Translations under genes and position numbers: made by a program
The notes under the pieces: generated by a model
What the model saw: only the letters and a program-made list of their open reading frames with translations
The model's database searches: none
Told to the model about the DNA's origin: nothing
Assembly (NCBI GenBank): GCA_002633025.1
Contig: NMRB01000414.1
Span: forward strand, 317,830-381,829
Direction of reading: 5' to 3'
DNA: 64,000 nucleotides
Origin: Notospermus geniculatus
Taxonomy: Eukaryota > Nemertea > Pilidiophora > Heteronemertea > Lineidae
Shown: positions 55,350-64,000 of the stretch, piece by piece
How positions within the stretch are numbered: the first letter of the stretch is position 1
Layout: each line of letters starts with the position of its first letter

Positions 55350-56989
55350 AGACGGACTGGAGTATTTGCTAGGAGTGATTATACATGTAGGCACTATATA
55401 TTTACTAACCATTTGATCAAGGGATGTGGCCTAAAATCAGTCATCATGGTCATAGTAGTATAAACAGCAAAAAATCGACCCTTACACATTCAAGCATTGT
55501 AGGCCGATAAAATGCATGACTGAGTCCGCTGATTTAACCTTAATCCGTAGATTCCGCTGATTCTGCCGAATCCGCATTTTAGAAGTGGGCCCATGCACTA
55601 TGAAAATGTAGAGAGACTGATTGGCATTTTTTGAGAGCTCGGCGGAATTCCTCCACGGTGGGAGTCACAACAGGAGGGAGCCAGGGAAAAAAGTCCCTGA
55701 CAAAAATGCCTGATCATGAGCATTTTGAAGAGCAACCCTGTATACACTACGAGTTCAAAGACTGAGATCCCATCTCATGCTGTATAGTGGATTGCAATAC
55801 ATGCTATAGATAGATTATGGTCCACTTACAGGATTAACATTCCTAGATGGTGGAATTGAGGAGGTGCAATTGTCTGGTCAGCACTCTGTGTTTACTTTGT
55901 GGATTATAAACTCAACACCCTGCTGAGTACAACTGATTGTGCTATGGTTAACATTCTCAGATGTCAGGAGGTCAAATGTATTACCCAACTCCTACCAAGT
56001 ACAGCTGAATGCAGTGATATGCACTAAATTTGTTGTCATGTCCTTCATCAAATTTTGAGATTTCACTTGAAAAATACACATGGGTACAAAGATCATGTTG
56101 TTTTTAGTTCATGTGATCATTCCCAAGACATGCAAGAGACGTTTTGTGACTTGATTTTCAGCACTATACTAGAGCATTAAATGGAGGATAAATGTGTGTG
56201 ATGAAACAGAAACATGAGATTTGTTTGTTGAATAATTGGTTTGATGTCCATATGTTGATGCTCCACAAGCCTCTCAGTATTGAATTTTAAAGGAGAATAT
56301 CAAAGTATAAGGAGAATGCAGGTGGAGGTCTCATAGCCTCGTGAAGGTCCCCAAAATGCTTGCGTCATACAGACTTCAAAAATCAAAACCTAGATTTAAA
56401 ACCTGGTTTTCCACATACACTGAAAAAAAAACTACCAGGGCGCTAATGTATTCAGATAGAGCGTATACAAATGTACATTTTACCCTACAGTAACGTCGGT
56501 GAACGTCAGCATTTTCTTAAAATACAGTAGTGCGGCTTTAAGAATGATCACCATTTTCATTATAGCTTTACTAATTTCAGCAAAAACCAAATAAACATAG
56601 AAGAACAAGGGCATCATTGCTGTTGTTCTGTGATGGCATAATCAGCCCAAGCACTATTCTGGAATATAGGGGGAAAAGGCACTGTAAAACTGCACAGTAA
56701 AAAGAAACTAGCTGGCTTCAAAAAGGCACTAAATTAAAAAGCTGCTAAGAAAGGCACCAAGTGGTATACGAGGTAAAAAAAAGTCATCAGAAAAAATGGC
56801 ACTACGGAAAGGGAGATTGGAAAAAAGCAATGTTATCAAATGAAATGAGGCCTATTTCTTTGTTACATTTCCAACTGTCTGTCTTTTTTCTGCCTTTTTA
56901 TTGTGTAATTTTTTTCCACTGCTTAATTTTACCATCTGCCTTCTAAAATATAGACTGTATCAATGTTAACTAGCATTGGATGAAATATT
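55350..56989. other. no gene recognised
   Basis: A long AT-rich stretch with no supported gene, RNA or repeat. Confidence 0.4.
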
Positions 56990-57249
56990 TCTTGTTTCCA
57001 ATATATGTGTAAAGAAAAATTGTTTCCAGAAACGCTAATCAATTAATTCAGTTTCCAATTTTGGTAACAAGTGATATCTCACAAAATGTTTCCAGATCAG
57101 GAAATAAAATATTTTGTTTCCAGAAAAGGTAATCTGAAGAAAGTTTCCTATTTAGGTAACACTGGGTTGTTCATGGCATTGTTTCCAGAATCGGAAACAT
57201 CACTCCAAAATGGGATATAAATTACCAATTCTGGAATTGGCCTGGACTG
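56990..57249. repeat. GTTTCCAGA repeat cluster
   Basis: 'tgtttccagaa', 'gtttccagatcagg' and complementary 'ccaattttggtaac' words recur about seven times. The same words are spread through 47590-49480 and 51470-51540, linking this region to the tandem duplication. Confidence 0.6.
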
Positions 57250-57740
57250 ATTAAAGTACCACTGATTTTGTTAGAATGAAATAGTTTGTGAATTTACAGC
57301 AATTTTCATGTAAATAAAGTTTGAATAAATTAGCATCTGAAGTGTGGTAAGAAATAAATTTGGCATGTGAACAGGTGTAATTCTACGGTGAAAGTGCATG
57401 TAAATCAAAATAACAGTGACGTAGTAAGAAAACAATGACTTTGTATATAATCTTGAATTTACGGCGATATTCATGTAAATAAACGTGGAATAAATCAACA
57501 TTTGAAGTGCGGTAAAAAACATTTGGCATGTACGCAGATGTAATTCAACAGTAAAATGGCATGTAAATCCAAATAACACTGATGTTGTAAGAAAAAAATG
57601 ACTTCGTATATTAATCTTTTAAAATTTATGTACAGCGACATTCATGTAAATAAACTTGGAATAAATTAACATTTGAAGTGCGGTAAAAAAACATTTGGCA
57701 TGTAAGTAGATGTAATTCAACAGTGAATTTGCATGAAGTA
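57250..57740. repeat. ~168-bp tandem repeat, three units
   Basis: The phrase TTCATGTAAATAAA recurs with start spacings of about 165 and 171 bp, together with GAATAAATTAACATTTGAAG and GGCATGTAAAT words. It lies about 550 bp upstream of the MULE gene; a related array flanks the truncated copy. It may be the subterminal repeat array of the MULE element. Confidence 0.85.
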
Positions 57741-58306
57741 CATGAGGAGTTGAGCCTGTTTTGAATGTGTCCCTATGAGTATATTGGTACATGTATTTGT
57801 TGGTGTGTAAGGAGCCTATGTGAAAATTTTACACATTTTACATTTTACATGTTAATTATTTTTACATGCAATACTAATTATATGTTCGACGTTGAAAGTA
57901 GTTAATTTCATCGATCTACGTGAATACTTCATTAAAAGTAAGGAAAAAGAGACTACACATCTTAAGTTCAACGTTCGGCATACGGCTTCGGCAATTTCTG
58001 TGAAATCCCCAGATTCTAGGGAACTGGGAATGTGAGCGAATTAGGTCCGAGGTTGTCTGATCGAACAAAACCCTGGGAACTTGGTTGGTGGTGACGGGGC
58101 TACCTTGATGAGCATTGTTTCAGTGAATCTGCATGATACACTTGAGTCAAGTCTTATTTGAGATATGGTCCAACTTCTCCAAAGTCTGTGCTTAGAATTT
58201 CCTGGCAAAGTACAGTTTCGCTACAGTATCAAGTAGTGCTGTCTGAGGGGGAAATAAGCCTACACGTGCTTCAGCCACACACTGGGCCAGAGAGTGATTG
58301 CTGAAA
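57741..58306. other. 5' region of the MULE gene
   Basis: No frame supported. It lies between the tandem array and the first ATG of the MULE transposase and is absent from the truncated left copy. Confidence 0.4.
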
Positions 58307-60206
58307 ATGGCCAAAATTATCAGAGGTAACCGAGCTGGCAAGATACTGGTTGTAGATGGTTACCGGTATCAGCGACGGGGCCAGGTGAGGGAAGGTATTA
58401 TGGGATGGCGGTGCTGGCGGCGTGGTACATGTCAAGCCCGGTTGAGGACCAACGAATTCGAAACAGTCGAAGGTGCTGTCAATCCTGAAATTTTGCTGCA
58501 AGATGCACACGACCACGAACCAGATGATGTTATGGTTGGAAGAGCAGAAGCGAGGGAGGCAATGATCGCAGAGGTCGTTGAAAATCCAACTGTTCCAATT
58601 TCAAGAGTGTATAATGCTACTGTTGCCCGGATGCATCGCCGAGTGGCCCAGGGAGGAGGAGATCGACCACCACCAGTGGACCCTTTTCACTCGTTTCGAT
58701 CGATCTTACATCGAGCACGAGTCGGACAACTTCCGGAAATCCCCACAGAGGTAGATGACGTAGTAATAGATGGAGCCTGGGCAGAAACCTGGTTAGAAGA
58801 AAGATTTCTTTTACACCAAGATAACGACTGGGGTATCGCCATATTCGCCACCGATTCCGACTTGAGAGAGCTGCAAGAGTGCAGAGATGTCTATATGGAC
58901 GGTACCTTTCGTAGTTGTCCAAGGCCTTACAATCAGTTCTTCACAATCCTTGGGAATTATCACGGATGGGTCTTACCGTTTGCAAAAGTGCTGATGACCA
59001 ACAGAGGTATTGGCCATTATAGGCAAGTTTTGTCTGCAATCAAGCAAAACATGCGCCGCATCAGCCATCGACGATGGCGCCCGCGTATGGTCATATGCGA
59101 CTTCGAGCAGGCCTTGATAACTGCAGTAGAAACGGAGCTCCCTCACGCACAGGTGCGAGGATGTTACTTTCATTTCACCCAAAGTCTATGGAGGAAGATC
59201 CAAGAGTTGGGCCTTGCCAGACCATATCGTCGCAATGAGAACATGCAGCAATGTCTCCGGAAAGTGATGGCACTGGGGTATCTCCCATTGCCGTTGATGG
59301 CCATGAACTTTAATATACTTCGGACTGCAAGAAGAACAAATCGTCTGATCAATAGACACCCAGCCCTGCTAGATTTTTTTATGTACGTGCAAAACACATA
59401 CATAAATGGCACCTTCCCACCGATTCTATGGAACGTGTACGAAAGAAACATGGACCAAAGGACAAATAACAACGTAAAAAGTAAGTATGAGTACGAAAGG
59501 CTAGCAGGCAAGGCAAGATAGACGCCGGGAGATTTGAATGGAATAAAATGAGAGCATGTGTCAGTACATCGGTCAGCTGTCATTATTTATGGTTACTTAG
59601 TGACATCCATTCAAATTTCTGTCTCCGACGCCTGTCTTTCAAAATATTCATCATTTGGTGTTTGAGTGTTGCACTTGCCATGCTACTAAAGGAAAGGTTA
59701 CACCAGAGAGCATTTTTCCACAAAAGCCCGAATATCATGGTGCAAGTGTGAAAAATCGACAGGTAAAATTTGCAAAAAAACATTGCTTCAACAGCTGTTG
59801 ATTGCCTTCGGGTGCATGACATTACTTTTGGGTTTACTTTAAGAATATCAATCATCACATATTAGTCACAGTTACCCGTTCCAACTACTTTTCATATTGA
59901 AAAAAGCCGATGAATTTGAAATGACCCTACTGCTTTTTACTCGCTGTAGGTTACCACAGAGTCCTCAATGATACAGTTGTGGTGAAACACCCATCCCTAT
60001 GGACCTTCTTACGCAATCTGAAAGATATCCAAGCCAGTGTTGAGCGATCCATCGATGGAGCAGACCGAGGGGACCCACGCCCGGCCAGAAAACGCAAATG
60101 GAGGCAGCTGGAGGAACGACTTTTGCGCCTAAAAGGGCAGTATGTTGACGGAGAAAGAGACCTTGATTCATACTGGAGAGCGGTTTCGCACTGTATTGGG
60201 TATTAA
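58307..60206 (+). CDS. MULE transposase with N-terminal FLYWCH zinc finger, two exons
   Basis: A Mutator-like transposase; FLYWCH fingers bind DNA and are found in animal MULEs. Exon 1 is 58307-59480, intron 59481-59949 (GTAAGT...CTGTAG), exon 2 59950-60206, giving about 476 residues. FLYWCH: C36, C42, H68, H70. MULE domain: MDGTF (D198), ICDFEQA (D265), CYFHF (C286, H289). The motif over the splice junction reads NNNVKSYHRVLND; families of this type have NNxxES/G here with a catalytic Glu. Codon 59477-59479 is AAA (Lys), while the truncated left copy keeps GAA. The protein is therefore full-length but probably catalytically dead. The ATG is the first Met of the frame. Close inverted relative at 45479-47060. 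Confidence 0.93.
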
Positions 60207-60540
60207 CTAGTTTGCAATGAAGGAAAGTCCTGACGTTTGTTCTTATACATGTACATTTTATGGACCTTATGGTTGATCTCGTAAATTCCCGAGACATGTT
60301 ATGTCAGATTATGTAGGCCTACCACACATTTTATGTTCATTGTCTTTTGAAATCGTTATCAAATTGTGAAGGTAATTTTGATTTCGGCACCAAATTGAGA
60401 CCAGGTGGATAAGGTGTGCCATATTAAATCGTTTTATTTCAGCTCGAAGGTTTCATGGGATCGAGATGTTCCAGGGGCAGATATGTTATGACGATCACTA
60501 TGTTGTTTTCCTATTCTGTAATTTGAGACGGTAAACTTTT
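60207..60540. repeat. 3' flank of the right MULE copy
   Basis: Inverted match to 44980-45478 up to the gap edge; the outer end of the element cannot be placed. Contains no gene. Confidence 0.75.
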
Positions 60541-60995
60541 ACATCACTTCAGTATTATGCACCTCGGGAAAAGTGGTGTACGTTTCACCGCAGATACCTT
60601 AAAAGTTTAAAGGCAAAAGTCAGAGATGTGAACGACTTGATTCAATGATATAACAAATGTGTCCATCTTTGTAAATGTAGGCCTACATGCTTGGCCAGTG
60701 TCTATTACCCAGCAGCTGGCGATTGATTGGAACAGATCGGTAAACAGCTCTCAGGCAAAAAGCAAAAAGTAAAAGCAGTTTTTGTTGGTCTACTCTTTGC
60801 CGGGTGACATGTGTCACTGATCACTCATTTTTCATTTACACAGTCCAGATCAAATAATGCTAAATTTTGTCAAGCTCCGTTTATTTTCAATCTGATTCGA
60901 TCTGTAGAAACAGACGTGTTTCGTTGTTGCAGTTGTAATCATTGTGTCATTGTGATTTCAAATTTACTTTTTTTCTACATCTCTAATCATTCAAC
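60541..60995. other. no gene recognised
   Basis: AT-rich, nothing supportable. Confidence 0.4.
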
Positions 60996-61200
60996 ATGAA
61001 CATGTATGGCGGAAACCGTCGTCCAAGGGGACCGGCCAAAAGTTGCCGTGGTACTTTCAGAGGCAAAGGTGGGACACCATGGCAGGGGCGACCATAGAGG
61101 ATTTCCACAACGTGATTACCTACGTCGGCATCAATGTTAGAAAAAAATGTGTTGTCATCTTTCCTGATGATAGAGCTTGTTTTACGTTTTTTTAATAAAG
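60996..61200 (+). pseudogene. RG-rich coding remnant
   Basis: From ATG at 60996 the frame reads MNMYGGNRRPRGPAK, then RGTFRGKGGTPWQGRP and a stop. One base off, the neighbouring frame continues as GRGDHRGFPQRDYLRRHQC and stop. The RG/RGG-type composition running across a one-base shift suggests the decayed last exon of an RNA-binding or chromatin protein. An AATAAA at about 61192 follows. I cannot name the parent gene. It could be a processed pseudogene tail or chance; confidence is low. Confidence 0.3.
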
Positions 61201-61463
61201 TCAACTGAAATCATATTAGGGCTTATCAAGTTGATAAAACCATAACCCTAGGTTGAGGGTCAGGGTTTTGGGAGGTCTTAGAGTTAGGCGTGGAGTGACA
61301 CCCAAGTTGCAAGTCCAAATGTTAAAGTTGCAAGTTGCAGATAATGACCTGCAACTTGCAATAAAAGTTACTTGTAAACTGAATTTTTGATGCACTTCAA
61401 TTTTTGCAGATACAAGGCTGCATGATTGATTGATGCGGTTGCAACTTGCATTGTTTTTAACTA
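61201..61463. repeat. CAAGTTGCA word cluster
   Basis: CAAGTTGCA and TGCAACTTGCA recur about seven times between 61300 and 61735, in both orientations, and are interrupted by the MITE at 61464. An unclassified palindromic repeat. Confidence 0.5.
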
Positions 61464-61692
61464 CTGGAGATCCTGACCGCTAAGACACACAATGGTCAGG
61501 ATGTACTTCTGTACATAATAATAGGCCCACAATGGGAGATGTATAGGCCTATCTGGCTGGTATCCAAGACGGGTCATCGACAATAACATAGGCCTCACAT
61601 ACGCCCTGCATCAAAATTCTCCCATTGTAGGCCTACCTCGCAATGTACACTGTGCTAAAACCTGGCTGTGTCTTAGCGGTCAGGATCTCCAG
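61464..61692. mobile_element. 229-bp MITE, TA-flanked
   Basis: A perfect terminal inverted repeat of 26 bp beginning CTGGAGATCCTGACCGCTAA, TA outside both ends (61462-61463, 61693-61694). Non-coding, inserted into the CAAGTTGCA cluster. Tc1/mariner-like. Confidence 0.95.
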
Positions 61693-61783
61693 TAAATGCA
61701 AGTTGTAGTTATTTTATTTACAACTTGCAACTTACATCCGAGTCCGGTCCACATGGATAGTGGCCACATAGAACGCAGGGAGA

Positions 61784-61911
61784 GCGAGCATAAAGGGGTC
61801 GTAACCCTATGTCAGGCCCAGGCCAGGCGTAGTGATCGTCGAGGATAGGGCCGCGACCAGCACTACGCCTGGATTAGGTCTGACGTAGGGCTACGACCCC
61901 TTTATACTCGC
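61784..61911. repeat. 128-bp hairpin
   Basis: Arms GCGAGCATAAAGGGGTCGTA and near-complement, with an inner CCAGGCGTAGTG pair. Probable MITE remnant. Confidence 0.8.
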
Positions 61912-61917
61912 TAACCC

Positions 61918-62043
61918 AGGCCACACAGAACCCGGGCCACATAGAACCCGGGCCACATAGAACCCAGGCCACATAGAACCCAGGCCACATAGGACCCAGG
62001 CCACATAGGGCCCAGGCCACATAGAACCCGGGCCACATAGGGT
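61918..62043. repeat. 16-bp tandem repeat
   Basis: About eight units of RGGCCACATAGAACCC with few changes, directly after the hairpin. The minus-strand frame across it is a repeat artefact. Confidence 0.95.
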
Positions 62044-62530
62044 AGACCCCATTGCGATGAATACGCAGAGAGGCCCTCTCCTCTTTAATGTACTGAGGCC
62101 GGGCCGTAATTGCACCCCGTACTGGTCACCTACACATTTTTACTTGCACCATTCATTATTACATAGCACTTAGAATCCCTTTAACTGACCTGATGTAATG
62201 TGTCATTCAAAACAACGTCACAGTTTTCATCCCCTGACATTGTTTCACAAAAGTTGCTCTAGAATAAAAAAAACACTGAACGGAATGAGACAATCTTGGT
62301 CACATTTCGCTCACAAGAAAATTCGCCATCCATATAGGCGCAAGTTTCGTAGAAGTATGTGGTTGCTTTTGGGGGGCCACCCTGTATATTTGCCACTGGA
62401 CATTGTGCACAGTCTTAAAATACATGTATTTAGTTTCAAAATGAATGATTGGCAGTAGGTATCTGTGCTGAAAGCACCACGAACATTTAGAATATTGTCC
62501 AACAGCTTGTTGAGAATGGGATTTACCTAA
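62044..62530. other. intergenic, upstream of the second orphan frame
   Basis: A 100-codon minus-strand frame at 62300-62617 has no recognisable features. No repeat noticed. A splice acceptor for the following frame might lie near 62550, but I cannot identify a donor. Confidence 0.35.
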
Positions 62531-63604
62531 TGTACACCACGACCAATTGAAGATTACCCATTTGATTGGCCTTTGCTGAATGAAGTTGCCTCTGTTTTTA
62601 ATCACCAGGACAACCACACGTTCGTATACAAGGGCCGGGCCTTTCTCAAACCACCCTTTGCATTTTATGGTAATAGAGATTCATGGTGGTACGATGATAT
62701 ATCTGAATATCTTATTGTATCACGAGAAGGAGGACTATCTAAATCTCAAATTAATTTTTATTCTTATCACGAAAACACGTTTCGCTTAAAACACATATTT
62801 GAATATGACGAATCTATTGGGTATCCTGGATACTCAAAAATATTTTTCAAAAAGCGCTTTTTGGTGCTTACTGACGGAGGCAGTACCAACTCTCATCTTC
62901 GTGACGTATTCGACATATCTCAAAAATATCAATTGTCCATACCGGTACGTTCGTCGAATCCGTGTTTTAAAGTCGTCGTTTACTATCTAACCTTCGGGAG
63001 GGGAAATAGAGTTGTGGTAACTTGCGACCCGGCTCAATTTCAAAGTTCGTCGTTAGTCTACAATATCACACTGGATAAGTTGACTATGACAGCAGTTTTA
63101 TCATCTGGCATGACTTTGGAAATTCCACACAAAAAGAGCCACTGTAGTTTTTTAACATTCACAGAATACGAGGATGTAATTTGCCGTTATGGCGATACAT
63201 CTCGAGGCGCACGCTTTTGTATATACAGAAGAAATAAAAATTACAGGTGTGAACAAACTACCTTCACGGATTCTCCACGTTATCCATGGCATGCTTGGTC
63301 TGATGAAATCTACTGGAGTCACAGATATCAGTCATGTCTAAGATGGCACGTGAAACGTGTCAACTCTACCTACACCATGCCTGGTCGGTTAGCTGGCTTC
63401 GTCATCCTCTGCATACCAAGAAAACCCTTGATCTCTCCTTCTAGTTCCTTTCCATCAATCACGCTCTCATTTCCTTCCCTCTACAGTTTTGATATTGCTA
63501 AGCTCGGTGTTGCTTTCTCATTGCGCGGTGAAATATTTCTATTTCCGTGCGAGTCCCGCAGTAAGAACAGTTTCAGATTCATCGATATCATATCTCCATT
63601 CTAG
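62531..63604 (+). CDS. orphan frame without ATG, ~345-357 codons
   Basis: Open from 62531 (after TAA at 62528-62530) to TAG at 63602-63604. No ATG occurs in the first ~180 codons, so it is either a downstream exon, a 5'-truncated gene, or uses another start. No domain recognised. The sequence is aromatic-rich with strand-like segments (WWYDDISEYLIVSREGG near residue 50; FFKKRFLVLTDGG; RVVVTCDP; FLTFTEYEDVICRYG), compatible with a repetitive beta-sheet fold such as a propeller, but that is only an impression. Length and composition resemble the orphan at 39818-40858. It is followed within 30 bp by a copy of TTAA element B, so transposon cargo or simple proximity are both possible. Confidence 0.5.
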   Translation, partial: CTPRPIEDYPFDWPLLNEVASVFNHQDNHTFVYKGRAFLKPPFAFYGNRDSWWYDDISEYLIVSREGGLSKSQINFYSYHENTFRLKHIFEYDESIGYPGYSKIFFKKRFLVLTDGGSTNSHLRDVFDISQKYQLSIPVRSSNPCFKVVVYYLTFGRGNRVVVTCDPAQFQSSSLVYNITLDKLTMTAVLSSGMTLEIPHKKSHCSFLTFTEYEDVICRYGDTSRGARFCIYRRNKNYRCEQTTFTDSPRYPWHAWSDEIYWSHRYQSCLRWHVKRVNSTYTMPGRLAGFVILCIPRKPLISPSSSFPSITLSFPSLYSFDIAKLGVAFSLRGEIFLFPCESRSKNSFRFIDIISPF

Positions 63605-63629
63605 AAGAAAGAAAAATAATGGACGTTTC

Positions 63630-64000
63630 GTTATTTGAATATATTTTCACAGAAACGCAATGTACTTGATCCGAGCAACAATACATACATGACTCACGTG
63701 ATGTGTGTGAATTTGTAAAAAGAATATTAAAATGATTGAAGTAATTATGGCCAAAGAAATAAAATAACAATCATCCTCAAAGTGTATGTAATGATATCTG
63801 ATGACGTTGATGTACGTCAAATGAGTGTTGTATTGTTTTTGAATGCATAAATGTTTTCAACTGGCGCTTGGATAATACAGTGTACCATAAATTTCAACAA
63901 GAAGTGAATACTATAGAATGGTGATTAACTTTCGTCTCTGGTTCCTAAAGAACACAACGCCTTCGACCTGCTGACGTCATTGGACGCCATCTCTCGATAT
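63630..64000. mobile_element. right half of TTAA element B, second copy
   Basis: Direct match to about 50804-51170 (GTTATTTGAATATATTTTCA, 'tgatgacgttgatgtacgt', 'cgccttcgac' and 'gacgccatctctcgat'). The copy runs off the window, so its right terminus is not seen. Its left half is not present before 63630. Confidence 0.9.

Noticed and set aside
58617-59583. Minus-strand frames of 101 and 137 codons
   Set aside because: Antisense shadows of the MULE transposase; the same shadows appear over the inverted left copy.

Overview
This is animal nuclear DNA, repeat-dense and moderately AT-rich, with spliceosomal introns, Toll-like receptor (TLR) genes that read as one long exon, and many classes of DNA transposon. 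Single-exon TLRs of this kind are typical of marine invertebrates with expanded TLR families, such as echinoderms, hemichordates and amphioxus. The frequent TACATGTA and TAGGCCTA-type words fit that impression. The species cannot be fixed from the sequence alone. Assembly gaps lie at 20501-20923 and 44430-44979, with single Ns at 8434, 32193, 47447 and 52572.

1-17.2 kb: a large inverted, tail-to-tail segmental duplication carrying two TLR genes (1882-3789 plus strand; 13748-15661 minus strand). Each encodes an LRR ectodomain, one LRRCT cap, one membrane helix and an unusual TIR domain. The left copy has ACG where the right copy has its start ATG. The arms have since received different transposon insertions, and the spacer holds several miniature inverted-repeat elements (MITEs), two of them with perfect 9-bp target duplications.

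17.2-29 kb: no convincing host gene. The region is a pile of inverted-repeat elements, a Tc1/mariner transposase remnant (22254-22372), a 2.56-kb TA-flanked mariner-type element without a recognisable transposase (23567-26129), and a ~130-bp minisatellite (28190-28875).

29-35.4 kb: a decayed two-gene PIF/Harbinger transposon. The DDE transposase is on plus with two frameshifts. A multi-exon MADF-type DNA-binding protein gene is on minus, convergent to it. A 7-bp-stepped satellite and LINE 3' fragments sit in the introns of the second gene.

35.8-45 kb: a MULE-like MITE with a 9-bp target duplication, a 1.05-kb foldback element, an intronless 346-codon orphan gene (39818-40858), and pieces of non-LTR retrotransposons (RT 42776-43960; endonuclease/linker 43965-44429).

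45-60.5 kb: two divergent copies of a FLYWCH + MULE transposase gene. The left copy is truncated and broken (45479-47060); the right one reads as a complete two-exon gene (58307-60206). Between them is a tandem duplication containing a foldback element and two adjacent TTAA-flanked elements.

60.5-64 kb: a decayed RG-rich coding remnant, a TA-flanked MITE, a 16-bp tandem repeat, and a second orphan frame of about 345 codons without an ATG, followed by a copy of the right half of one of the TTAA elements.

The probable host genes are the two TLRs and possibly the two orphans. Almost everything else is mobile DNA. The two TLRs would be membrane innate-immune sensors if expressed. The Harbinger pair and the MULE gene are selfish transposition functions.
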